DNA of 60,966 nt from Komagataeibacter oboediens (GTDB lineage: Bacteria > Pseudomonadota > Alphaproteobacteria > Acetobacterales > Acetobacteraceae). The notes beneath the pieces were generated by a model, which worked only from the letters and a program-made list of their open reading frames with translations, was not told where the DNA came from and made no database searches. Shown here piece by piece: positions 1 through 7,631 of the stretch; position 1 is the first letter of the stretch, and each line of letters starts with the position of its first letter. The stretch is from contig NZ_NKTX01000014.1 in NCBI RefSeq assembly GCF_003207815.1, positions 1 to 60,966 of the forward strand, written 5' to 3'. Both the position numbers and the translations under genes were made by a program.

Positions 1-130
1 AATAGTCATCCCGTAGCTTCACCGCCCTCGTCATCAGCCAGATCCTCCCGCATCAAGAGAATCAGAGCCAGCGCCGTTTGTCACTTCACACACGAGTCAG
101 TGGCTACGTCCTTTGGTATAAGTCTTTTCT

Positions 131-360
131 GGATCATGCGGAGTATTCGTCGAGTTCGAGACCAATCTCCGCAAAGAACGCCATATGGAAGGCATCACGG
201 CGCCAGGGAGTGTAGCGTCTATAAGGCGCGAAGGCCGTCCTTCGACCGCGACCAGATCCATGCCATGAATGCGGAGGGGATCAGCCCGACCAAGATTGCC
301 CGGCGGCTGGGAATTGGTCGCACGGCTGTCTATCGGTGCCTGGGGAAAGTGGCTGCCTGA
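131..360 (+). pseudogene. Remnant of a Tn3/Hin-type serine resolvase (C-terminal part, frameshifted)
   Basis: Two reading frames together give the end of a serine recombinase. Bases from about 131 to 198 encode GVFVEFETNLRKERHMEGIT, the end of the catalytic domain and start of helix E. From about 214 a different frame encodes VYKARRPSFDRDQI and then a helix-turn-helix (SPTKIARRLGIGRTAVYRCLGK) to a stop at 358-360. The frame change near 200-215 and the missing N-terminal catalytic serine region make this a dead fragment. It probably comes from a decayed transposon or integron-like element. It lies just beyond the 3' end of tRNA-Asn, a usual landing place for mobile DNA. Confidence 0.75.
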
Positions 361-650
361 TTAGGCCCCATGCACCAGGGTGCAGTCATCCACAGCAAGG
401 CTTCCTTACAATTTTCAACCGGAGCAAAGGAGTTGCCGCCTGTAGGCTGGTGACCGCAGGCAGGACCGCTTGGGACGTGAAATGAGGGGAGTGATTATGA
501 GGGTTTGGAACAGGGCCAAACCGCGTTCAAACCGGTCTGGACGTGTCAGAATGTCCCCGGAAAGCGCATCGCTCATCATGGGTTTAATCGTGGGTTCAGA
601 TTTGAAGAAATCCGTAACCTACTGATTTAATATTAAATTTTAAGGAAAGA
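361..650. other. Gap of about 290 bases between resolvase remnant and tRNA-Asn
   Basis: I see no convincing coding frame here. The stretch is less GC-rich than the core genes and ends in an AT-rich palindrome (ATTTAATATTAAAT) close to the tRNA 3' end. It is probably leftover mobile-element DNA plus the tRNA downstream region. Confidence 0.4.
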
Positions 651-726
651 TGGCTCCCGAAGTAGGACTCGAACCTACGACCCAGCGATTAACAGTCGCT
701 TGCTCTACCAACTGAGCTATTCGGGA
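651..726 (-). tRNA. tRNA-Asn (anticodon GTT)
   Basis: Read on the minus strand, a 76-nt cloverleaf begins TCCCGAATAGCTCAGTTGG and ends with TTCGGGA, a G discriminator and an encoded CCA. The acceptor stem (TCCCGAA/TTCGGGA) pairs fully. The anticodon loop is CTGTTAA with anticodon GTT, which reads asparagine codons. The T-loop GGTTCGAGTCC is canonical. Confidence 0.97.
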
Positions 727-740
727 TCAGCGTTGAGCAG

Positions 741-770
741 CTTATAGCCACACAGGCGGGGGGGCGTAAA
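741..770 (-). promoter_or_regulatory. Candidate sigma-70 promoter of tRNA-Asn
   Basis: On the minus strand TTTACG (765-770) and TATAAG (741-746) are 18 bases apart, and TATAAG ends 14 bases before the tRNA 5' end. This suits a short tRNA leader. The -35 box lies in the loop of the GC hairpin described next. Confidence 0.45.
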
Positions 771-805
771 CCCCCCTTTTGAACTTTTTTTCAAAAAGGG
801 GAAAA
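757..805 (+). promoter_or_regulatory. Two overlapping, mutually exclusive hairpins in the leader before the binding-protein gene
   Basis: Hairpin 1 is six G (759-764), loop CGTAAA, six C (771-776), then TTTT, a terminator-like shape. Hairpin 2 reuses the C tract: CCCCTTTTGAA (773-783) pairs with TTCAAAAAGGGG (790-801). The two cannot form together. This could be an attenuator for the gene at 869, or simply a bidirectional terminator. Confidence 0.35.
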
Positions 806-868
806 AAGGGAACCCGGACCGGCTAAAAGCACGGTAGAGCCTTCGCGGAGCAGGAGAAACTGTAGGCA

Positions 869-1972
869 ATGGAAGAAGATAACAGGGCAGGGCAGCCAAT
901 GCGCCTGCTGCGTCGGGCCGTTGTGCCGCTTCTGGTCGGGGCAGGGTGCGCCGTCGTGGGCGGGCAGTGGCTGCAAAGCCGGCAGCAGGCCCGCATCGTG
1001 CGTCATGATGATGAACTGCTGGATGGCGAACCCCATGACCTGACGCTGTCCTGGCCTTCCGCACAGGCTTCGACCCTGTACAATGTCGCCCTCAGGCAGG
1101 ACTTCTTTTCCCAGTATCATCTGGATGTGCACCTGCAGCCCGGCGCGCTGACGGGGCGGGACGCCATTGCCGACCTGCAGGCGGGCCGCAGCATGGCCGC
1201 GGTGGCCCCGGTGCTGTCATGGCTTCAGGCCTATCAGGCGAATGCGGACCTGCCCGCCCGGCTGGTCATGGGGCTGCAGGCGGGGACATTCCGCCTGCTG
1301 GTGCGCAGGCGGCTCAGGATTGCCAAGATCGAGGACCTGGTGGGCCGCAGGATCGCCGTGCTGAATGCGGACATGGCAGACCGGCTGTTCTTTTCCGTTA
1401 TCCTGCGCCGCAAGGGTCTGAACCCGGATACGGCGCCCGACTGGGTGATCCTGCCCCCCGACCAGATTGACGATGCCCTTGCGGCAGGCACGGTGGATGC
1501 GGTGGCGCTGCATGACCCGCTGGCGTGGCAACTGCTGAACAACCGGGCGCTGGATATGGTTGAACTGGTCAACAGCGTGAAGGGCCTGTACGCGGAACGC
1601 ACGAATCTGGCGCTGGGCGTCTCGACGGACCTGCTGGACCGGACGCCCGGTGCTGCGGTGGCGCTTGTGCTGGCGCTGTCACATGCCGCGCGCTGGCTGC
1701 CCGAGCACATGGCGGAAGCGGCCACCCTGCTTGATGGCCGGGTGGATGGCATGGATCAGGACACGGTCCTGCAGATGATGCGCCATGAAGTGCTGGGCAT
1801 AAGCCCGGTGGGCAACGACCTGAAGATCCAGATCGCGCGTTATGTCGATGAACTCAAGCTGCTGGGCCAATTCCCCGACAGCCTTGATTCCGCAGGTTAC
1901 GCCCGTCGGATTTCAGCCGATATCCTGCATCACGGGCATGGTGGAAAAGGCGGTGCGGTGCAGGCGGGCTGA
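869..1972 (+). CDS. Periplasmic substrate-binding protein, NMT1/SsuA-type (nitrate/sulfonate/taurine class)
   Basis: The 367-residue protein has a basic, hydrophobic N-terminus (RLLRRAVVPLLVGAGCAVVGG) that looks like an export signal or membrane anchor. An ABC binding-protein fold of the NMT1/SsuA class follows, with landmarks such as KIEDLVGRRIAVLN and DAVALHDPLAWQLL. Such proteins capture sulfonates, nitrate or thiamine precursors and hand them to an ABC permease. No permease or ATPase gene is adjacent, so it is an orphan here and its substrate cannot be read from context. An ATG at 899 would give a more standard signal peptide and may be the real start. Confidence 0.75.
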   Translation: MEEDNRAGQPMRLLRRAVVPLLVGAGCAVVGGQWLQSRQQARIVRHDDELLDGEPHDLTLSWPSAQASTLYNVALRQDFFSQYHLDVHLQPGALTGRDAIADLQAGRSMAAVAPVLSWLQAYQANADLPARLVMGLQAGTFRLLVRRRLRIAKIEDLVGRRIAVLNADMADRLFFSVILRRKGLNPDTAPDWVILPPDQIDDALAAGTVDAVALHDPLAWQLLNNRALDMVELVNSVKGLYAERTNLALGVSTDLLDRTPGAAVALVLALSHAARWLPEHMAEAATLLDGRVDGMDQDTVLQMMRHEVLGISPVGNDLKIQIARYVDELKLLGQFPDSLDSAGYARRISADILHHGHGGKGGAVQAG

Positions 1973-2006
1973 ACCGCGGATACGGCGCGCCGCCCGTTAC
2001 ATCCGT

Positions 2007-2046
2007 CCGGCAGCCCCATGCATGGGCTGCCGGGATGGGACGGTTT
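2007..2046. terminator. Hairpin in the convergent gap between binding protein and TonB receptor
   Basis: CCGGCAGCCC (2007-2016) pairs perfectly with GGGCTGCCGG (2024-2033) around a 7-base loop. A short T tract (2043-2046) follows on the plus strand. It separates two convergent genes and may serve both directions. Confidence 0.5.
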
Positions 2047-4247
2047 TACCACGTATAGCCAATGCTCGCCTGCGCGTTGCGACGTTCGCCGTAATAGCAC
2101 CATTCCTGATTATAGGAGGCATAGCTCAGGCAGTTCGCGACATAATTCTTGTCAAACAGGTTGCGGACACTGGCCGCGACGGTCCAGCCATGCAGCGATG
2201 GCGAAAGGTTGGACAGGTCATAGCGGGCCGATGCATCAAACACGGCATATTGTGGCACCCAGACGCTGCCGTAACTGGCCTCGCCACCATAGGATTTGTT
2301 GGAATAACGCATGCCCCCACCAAAGCCGAGGCCTTTTACCGGACCGGACGGCATGGTGTAGAACGCGAACAGCGAGGCATTGCCCTTGCCGGACTGGATC
2401 AGCGGCTTGCCGGTCGAATCATCATGGACCTTCTGCACGCTGACCGCTGCGGTGATCATGAGGTTCCTGAACGGTTCGGCATGGGCTTCGAATTCGAAGC
2501 CGTCCGAATGTACCTTCCCGCTTTGCGTGCTGTAGCCCAGGTTGCCCACGGCAACCAGAACGTTGCTCTGTTCAATATGGAAACCCGCGGCCGTCAGCAG
2601 CAGCGACGTACCCGGAAGCTGGTATTTCAGTCCACCCTCAAGCTGCTTGCCAAGGGAGGGATCGGCCTGGCGGAACGTCTTGCCGCCATCATTGGAAACA
2701 GTGCCCGACTGCGGCTGGAATGATGTCGAGTAGCTGACATATGGGGCCAGCCCAAAGCGGAAATGATACAGGCCCGAGGCGCGCCATGTAATCTGCCGCG
2801 GACTTTCCGCCGAGGATGAGTGAGAGATGTATTCGTTCTGCTGTGACCGGTACCAGTCATTACGCAGGCTACCGGTCAGGACCAGTCCACGCCAGTGCAT
2901 TTCATCCTGCGCGTACATGCCGATCTGGTGCGAATTGGTCTGGTAATTCACATATGGGCTCATGGCGGGAATGACCATGTGATAGTCCGGGTGCAGGACG
3001 TTCAGGTCGGGCGCGCTGCCATAAAATCCCTGTTCGGAGGCACTCTGCTGCATGTAGTCGAAGCCGAACATCATCGTATGCCGTACGGGGCCGGTGCGGA
3101 CATGGCCCTTGAACTGGCTGTCGAATGTCAGGTTATGCGTATGTTCATTCGTCCCGAAGGCGGAGCGGCTGAGCATATCCTCGCTTGTGTAATACCCGTT
3201 GTTATACACGCTGCGATAGATGGTCTTGATGTCGTCATACCGACCGCGGCTGGTGAAGCTCCAGTTGTCATTGAAACGGTGGTTGAAGATATAGGTAATG
3301 CTGCCCTGCCGGCGGTTGAATTTCTCGAACGATACATCGCCGTCATAAAAATCCCGGGGCAGGTAGCCATATGACGCGGGTTTGAGCGATCCGACCAGCG
3401 GCTCACCGCCATAGGTGCCATTTTCCGGATCATACTGGTAATTGCCCAGAATGGTCAGCGTCGTCGGTCCATCCCCGCCGAAGGTAAAGGAGGGGCTGAT
3501 GGAAAAGCGCCGGCTTCCCGTCCGGCTCATCTGGCTGTGCTGGCCATTGACCGTGCCGTACAGGCGATAGCGCACAAGGCCATTATCCGTCGCATACCCA
3601 CCAACATCGGCATCCACGCGATAGAGGTCGAACATGCCGCCCGTCGTGGTGACGCCACCATAGAACTTCTGGTCGGTTGGCAGCTTGCTGGACAGTGCGA
3701 CAAGGCCACCGGGGCTGGACTGGCCATACAGTGCAGATGCCGGTCCCTTCAGGATCTCGACCCGTTCCAGCCGGGATGTATCGGTCTGCGCCGTGGCATA
3801 GCCCGTGGGGCTGTCCTGCAGCTTGAGGCCGTCAAGGAAGGTCGGGACCGTAAAGCCGCGCAGGGCAAACTGGTCATAGCGTGTGCCTTCGCCCCCGCCA
3901 CGCAGGTCCGGGGTAATACCTGCCGTGTACCGCACGGCCTGGTTCAGGTTCAGTACCCCGCGCACGTCCATTTCGTTGCGGGTCACGACCGTCACCGACT
4001 GGGCGGTTTCAATCAGCGGGGTATCGGATTTCGTTGCCGAGGACGCGACCGTTGACGGCCTGCGTGCATGCACTTCCAGCTTTTCAGCCCGTGCGGTGGT
4101 CGTGCCCGGCTGGTCGGTCGCCTGTTTCGTGGTCTGGGTCCGGGCCGGATGGGTAGAATCGGACGTATCGACCGGATTCGCCGCAAGGGCATTTCCTGTC
4201 ACCAGAAGGGAAAGCGGAAACACATAAAAAACCCTGCTGCGCTGCAT
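2046..4247 (-). CDS. TonB-dependent siderophore receptor (outer membrane)
   Basis: The 733-residue protein starts with a signal peptide (cleavage near NALAANP). A plug domain follows (about 70-190) with the siderophore-receptor signatures LIETAQSVTVVTRNEM and LERVEILKGPASALYGQ. A long beta-barrel ends in the aromatic residue W, as outer-membrane assembly requires. Such receptors import ferric siderophores using energy from TonB/ExbBD, which are not in this window. The size is normal for the family. A strong Fur-box match about 50 bases upstream suggests iron repression. The exact ligand cannot be told from sequence. Confidence 0.93.
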   Translation of the reverse strand: MQRSRVFYVFPLSLLVTGNALAANPVDTSDSTHPARTQTTKQATDQPGTTTARAEKLEVHARRPSTVASSATKSDTPLIETAQSVTVVTRNEMDVRGVLNLNQAVRYTAGITPDLRGGGEGTRYDQFALRGFTVPTFLDGLKLQDSPTGYATAQTDTSRLERVEILKGPASALYGQSSPGGLVALSSKLPTDQKFYGGVTTTGGMFDLYRVDADVGGYATDNGLVRYRLYGTVNGQHSQMSRTGSRRFSISPSFTFGGDGPTTLTILGNYQYDPENGTYGGEPLVGSLKPASYGYLPRDFYDGDVSFEKFNRRQGSITYIFNHRFNDNWSFTSRGRYDDIKTIYRSVYNNGYYTSEDMLSRSAFGTNEHTHNLTFDSQFKGHVRTGPVRHTMMFGFDYMQQSASEQGFYGSAPDLNVLHPDYHMVIPAMSPYVNYQTNSHQIGMYAQDEMHWRGLVLTGSLRNDWYRSQQNEYISHSSSAESPRQITWRASGLYHFRFGLAPYVSYSTSFQPQSGTVSNDGGKTFRQADPSLGKQLEGGLKYQLPGTSLLLTAAGFHIEQSNVLVAVGNLGYSTQSGKVHSDGFEFEAHAEPFRNLMITAAVSVQKVHDDSTGKPLIQSGKGNASLFAFYTMPSGPVKGLGFGGGMRYSNKSYGGEASYGSVWVPQYAVFDASARYDLSNLSPSLHGWTVAASVRNLFDKNYVANCLSYASYNQEWCYYGERRNAQASIGYTW

Positions 4248-4297
4248 GCCTGACCTCGTTCTTGGCGTTTTCTGCCGTTAGGAGGTGGGTTCTTAAG

Positions 4298-4316
4298 GTT
4301 AATGAGAATCATTTGC
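4298..4316 (-). promoter_or_regulatory. Fur box upstream of the TonB receptor
   Basis: The 19 bases gttaatgagaatcatttgc match the classical Fur consensus GATAATGATAATCATTATC at 15 of 19 positions by my own alignment. The site is 51 bases upstream of the receptor start. Confidence 0.75.
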
Positions 4317-4706
4317 AACATATATCAAAACGTGTCAGCACGAATGGCAAGATCCGGTGGAGCGTTTTCTCTCAGTTTGGCAGCAGGGCCACAGTCAGCC
4401 GCACCGACCGGTCAACAGGCACGCAGGGAGTGAATGCGCCGTGCAGACCGTCCGGCAGGATGACGGGATGTGTCCAGACCAGACGATTATGGTCATTGCG
4501 ACGGGCGGACAGGTGTTCCGGTTTTGGATAATGCATCTTCCTGACTTCCCCTTGGGGAGGGGCGTAGGGGCATGGCGCGCAGCATGCACGACCGTATTCA
4601 GCAATGCGTATGCCAATCAGAACAAACCGTTTGGGGATGTTCAGCCGAATGCGGATGATGGCATGAACAGGCAGCTTCATGATGTCCTGCGCCGGAACGT
4701 AACCGT
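4317..4706. other. Gap of about 390 bases with no convincing gene
   Basis: Several open frames of 70-125 codons exist on both strands, but none has recognisable domains or a clear ribosome-binding site. The longest, on the minus strand (4372-4749), ends in a plausible-looking stretch (VPVDRSVRLTVALLPN) that could be an old gene remnant. I do not call it. Confidence 0.4.
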
Positions 4707-5171
4707 ATGGTTGACGGGGGCATGACCGCGGAAACTGACCATGAACCATTGGTTGCCACAGTCATGTCCGTCGCGCGCGCACAGGCACAGCCCATGGAGC
4801 GTACGGATGAATATGGAACCACCGCAACGACGGTACGCGCGTTTTATACAGCGCTGGGCGACGGGCAGGGGGACGATGCCTCAGCCATGGTCATCCCGGA
4901 TAAACGCTCCAGACCGGCATTTTCTCCCGCAGGCCTGACCGGGTTTTATGGGCGGCTGGCAGACCCCATCCACCAGGTGGATATTGCACAGGAAAACGCC
5001 GGCACGTTCCTTGTCCATTGTCACTATGCAACAAAATCATGTGTCTGTAATGGCGCGGCAATAATCACGACAACCATGCGCAACGGACGGAATTTCATAC
5101 AGGGCATCCGGGCACTGAACGGCTGCCAGGTATTACTCTGGCAGAATGTGTGGGGATGCGATCAGGAATGA
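4707..5171 (+). CDS. Hypothetical small protein, possibly NTF2/SnoaL-like
   Basis: I do not recognise this family with certainty. The 154-residue product has no membrane segment. Its middle (TTVRAFYTALGDGQGDDASAMVIPDK) resembles the first helix of NTF2-like or SnoaL-like domains, and it has five cysteines in the C-terminal half. The start is uncertain: in-frame ATGs at 4722, 4764 and 4794 are all possible, and homology-like sequence only begins near 4800. It stands alone between divergent neighbours. Confidence 0.5.
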   Translation: MVDGGMTAETDHEPLVATVMSVARAQAQPMERTDEYGTTATTVRAFYTALGDGQGDDASAMVIPDKRSRPAFSPAGLTGFYGRLADPIHQVDIAQENAGTFLVHCHYATKSCVCNGAAIITTTMRNGRNFIQGIRALNGCQVLLWQNVWGCDQE

Positions 5172-5191
5172 CCTGTCATATTGCTGACAGG
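5172..5191 (+). repeat. Short inverted repeat immediately after the small gene
   Basis: CCTGTCA (5172-5178) pairs with TGACAGG (5185-5191) around a 6-base loop, directly after the TGA stop at 5169-5171. There is no T tract. It may be a weak terminator. Confidence 0.4.
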
Positions 5192-5355
5192 CCGGGCCGA
5201 GGTCGTCCGGTGCGCCTTCTTTTCGTCCAGTCGTCGTGCCGGGATTGGAGAAGGGCGTAGGTCAGATCATGGACAACAAGGGTTCTGCGGTCCAGCCCAT
5301 ATTCGTCTTTCAGAATGATCGGGTTCCGGTTACGCACCCCGCGTGACAGGTGCAC
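5176..5355 (-). CDS. Possible 59-residue protein or gene remnant
   Basis: A minus-strand frame with a GTG start encodes a protein-like sequence including IILKDEYGLDRRTLVVHDL and ending in a basic tail. I do not recognise it. Against it: third-position GC is only a little over half by my count, far below the core genes, the start lies inside a perfect palindrome, and no clear ribosome-binding site is visible. It may be a transferred or decayed gene. Confidence 0.25.
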   Translation of the reverse strand: MHLSRGVRNRNPIILKDEYGLDRRTLVVHDLTYALLQSRHDDWTKRRRTGRPRPGLSAI

Positions 5356-5364
5356 CTGTCACGC
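5341..5364. repeat. Perfect 24-base palindrome
   Basis: Positions 5341-5352 (gcgtgacaggtg) are the exact reverse complement of 5353-5364, with no loop. This could be an operator for a dimeric regulator, a cruciform, or the trace of a mobile end. The CCTGTCA word recurs in the hairpin at 5172. Confidence 0.85.
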
Positions 5365-5420
5365 AGGGCCAGACGGATATGACAGCACGCGATGACGTCG
5401 CTGCGGGCAGGCTTTGCCGA

Positions 5421-5444
5421 TGCCCGGTTTTTTGGAACCGGGCA
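5421..5444. repeat. 9-bp inverted repeat
   Basis: TGCCCGGTT (5421-5429) pairs with AACCGGGCA (5436-5444) around TTTTGG. Confidence 0.7.
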
Positions 5445-5447
5445 GAT

Positions 5448-5481
5448 GCACTGGTGCAATGACCGCACTGGTGCAATGACC
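5448..5481 (+). repeat. 17-base tandem duplication
   Basis: GCACTGGTGCAATGACC occurs twice back to back without a mismatch (5448-5464 and 5465-5481). No gene spans it. Confidence 0.9.
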
Positions 5482-5536
5482 GGCGTGTCCTCTGTCGGCA
5501 TCTGTCCCGCGCCTCAGCGGGTGCTCCCCTTCAACT

Positions 5537-5572
5537 GACATATCCCGGAACTGAAGCGAAACGGGATATGTC
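5537..5572. repeat. 11-bp inverted repeat downstream of the purine-type ABC operon
   Basis: GACATATCCCG (5537-5547) pairs perfectly with CGGGATATGTC (5562-5572) around a 14-base loop. It lies about 60 bases past the stop of the last permease gene (minus strand) and may be part of its transcription end, though no T tract follows. Confidence 0.6.
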
Positions 5573-5631
5573 TCACCCATGGGCATCAGGACGTTCCGCC
5601 CTGAGTGCCCGTTCGCCAAAAACAGCCGGCC

Positions 5632-6570
5632 CTAGCGCACGTCGCGGTAATAGGGCTGGGCCAGCGCCGCAGGGGCGGCCATGACCCGCCGCATGCGGTG
5701 CCACACCACAACCGGCACGATAATGAAGGCCATGGTGCCCACATACGGCAGCATGTTCAGGAATGCCGGATCAATCGGCCAGTTATGGGCCTGCCCGACA
5801 AAGGACAGAGCCGTCACCAGCCCGAACAGCAGCGCGGACAGGGTCACGATAACCGGGCGGTACCCCGCAAAGATCACCAGCGCCAGCGCGATCCACCCGC
5901 GCCCAGCCACCATGCCTTCCGACCACACGGGCACATAGGTCAGCGTCAGGTATCCCCCCGCCATGCCCGCCATCGCGCCGCCAAGCGTGACGTACCAGAA
6001 CCGCATGGCCATGACCGGAATACCCGCCGCATCCGCCGCCGCCGGGTTTTCCCCCACCGCGCGCATGTTCAGCCCGTGGCGGGTGCGGAACATGACAAAA
6101 TGCACCAGCGCGGGCAGGATGACGTAAATCGGCACGATCAGGATATTCTGCCCGAACAATGCCGGACCAATGACCGGAATGGACGACAGCAGCGGCACGG
6201 TGACATGGCCAAACGTTGTCGCAACCGGCTGCCCGGCATAGTTGTGGCCAAGTGCTGTGGACAGCCCCAGCCCCATGAAGGTCGTCGCCAGGCCACACAG
6301 CACCTGGTTCGCCCGCATCACCACGGCCCCGAACGCAAACACCATGCCGCCCGCCGCGCCGACCAGACCGGCGACCAGCAGCCCGACCCATGGCGAGGGA
6401 ATGGACGCCACGGTCATGACAGCCGTGACTGCCCCCAGCGCCATAAGCCCTTCCACGCCCAGGTTGGTCACGCCAACCCGTTCGGCCAGCACTTCGCCAA
6501 GGGCGGCCAGCGCCAGCACGCCACCCGCCAGCACGGCGGTGGCCAGCATACCCGTCAGTAGCGTGATCAT
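5632..6570 (-). CDS. BMP-type ABC transporter permease 2 (nucleoside/purine class)
   Basis: The 312-residue protein is almost entirely hydrophobic, with about eight to ten membrane helices and the YufQ/NupQ-type motifs VTNLGVEGLMALGA near the N-terminus and GENPAAADAAGI in the middle. It forms the inner-membrane channel together with the preceding permease. Its ATG overlaps the stop of that gene by 4 bases (ATGA), so translation is probably coupled. It is the last gene of a four-gene operon. Confidence 0.88.
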   Translation of the reverse strand: MITLLTGMLATAVLAGGVLALAALGEVLAERVGVTNLGVEGLMALGAVTAVMTVASIPSPWVGLLVAGLVGAAGGMVFAFGAVVMRANQVLCGLATTFMGLGLSTALGHNYAGQPVATTFGHVTVPLLSSIPVIGPALFGQNILIVPIYVILPALVHFVMFRTRHGLNMRAVGENPAAADAAGIPVMAMRFWYVTLGGAMAGMAGGYLTLTYVPVWSEGMVAGRGWIALALVIFAGYRPVIVTLSALLFGLVTALSFVGQAHNWPIDPAFLNMLPYVGTMAFIIVPVVVWHRMRRVMAAPAALAQPYYRDVR

Positions 6571-7631
6571 GATGCTTTTCCCTTTGGCGTGGCGCCCGCC
6601 ACCGGACGGTAATGGGCCAGTTCGTCGCCAATGGCGATCATGAACAGGATCAGCCCCGTAATGGCGAGGACAACCGACGCCGAAAGCTGCTGTGTCTGCA
6701 TGACAATGCCCGAATCAAGGATCAGCGCCATAAGCAGTGCTGCGGGAATGACGTTCAGGCACGACCCGCGCGCCAGAACCGCCACCACGATCCCCAGATA
6801 GCCAAAATTGTTGGCCATGCCGCCCTGCAGCCGGTGGACCGTGCCCGCGACCTCAAACATGCCCGCAAGACCGGCCAGCCCGCCCGACAGCAGCATGACC
6901 GAAATGATGCGCAGCCGCACCGGAATCCCGGCATAGCGCGCGGCTTCGGGGTTGGCGCCACCAATGCGGATTTCATATCCCCACCGCGTGCGCGACAGCA
7001 CCAGCGCCAGTCCGATCACGATCACGATGGCCACCGGAAAGCCCCAGTGCACGATGCCCCACATTTCGGGAATGGAAACCGACAGGCGCTGCGTCGATAC
7101 CTGCGCCCCGCTGATCCGGTCCCGCCATGGCCCGGTGGTCAGGTAATAGGTCAGCAGCGAGGCAATGAAGTTGAGCAGCAGCGTGGTGATGATTTCATTC
7201 ACCCCCGCATAGGCCCGCGCCAGCGTGGGCACGGCAATCCATGCCATGCCGCCAAGGATGCCCGCAATGGTCATGACCGGCAGTACCATGATGGCCGGGC
7301 CATGCAGCCCCAGGGCAACGCCGGTCGCGGCAATGGCGCCAGCATAGAACTGGCCTTCCGCGCCGATGTTCCATAACCCGATCGTGCCGCATACGGTTAC
7401 CGCCGCCCCCGTCAGCAGCAGCGGACACATGAACAGGGCCAGATCCTCCAGCCCGAAGCGTGAACCAAGGGTGGAGCGCAGGATCAGTTCCGCCAGCACC
7501 ACCGGGCTGTGTCCCGACAGCGCCAGCACGCCCGCGATGATGCACAGCGACAGCACGATGGCCGCCAGCCGCAGCACAAGAATGCGTCCTGCCGGTGCAC
7601 TGGGCAGGCGCTGGAAAGCACGTGTCGCCAT
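6567..7631 (-). CDS. BMP-type ABC transporter permease 1 (nucleoside/purine class)
   Basis: The 354-residue membrane protein has the permease motifs LWNIGAEGQFYAGAI and GGANPEAARYAGI typical of the YufP/NupP family. It partners the other permease as the second half of the channel. Its ATG shares one base with the ATPase stop codon (TAATG), again suggesting coupled translation. Confidence 0.88.
   Translation of the reverse strand: MATRAFQRLPSAPAGRILVLRLAAIVLSLCIIAGVLALSGHSPVVLAELILRSTLGSRFGLEDLALFMCPLLLTGAAVTVCGTIGLWNIGAEGQFYAGAIAATGVALGLHGPAIMVLPVMTIAGILGGMAWIAVPTLARAYAGVNEIITTLLLNFIASLLTYYLTTGPWRDRISGAQVSTQRLSVSIPEMWGIVHWGFPVAIVIVIGLALVLSRTRWGYEIRIGGANPEAARYAGIPVRLRIISVMLLSGGLAGLAGMFEVAGTVHRLQGGMANNFGYLGIVVAVLARGSCLNVIPAALLMALILDSGIVMQTQQLSASVVLAITGLILFMIAIGDELAHYRPVAGATPKGKAS

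Noticed and set aside
4372-4749. 125-codon minus-strand frame upstream of the TonB receptor
   Set aside because: Part of it looks protein-like, but there is no family match, no clear ribosome-binding site, and it overlaps the start of the small plus-strand gene.
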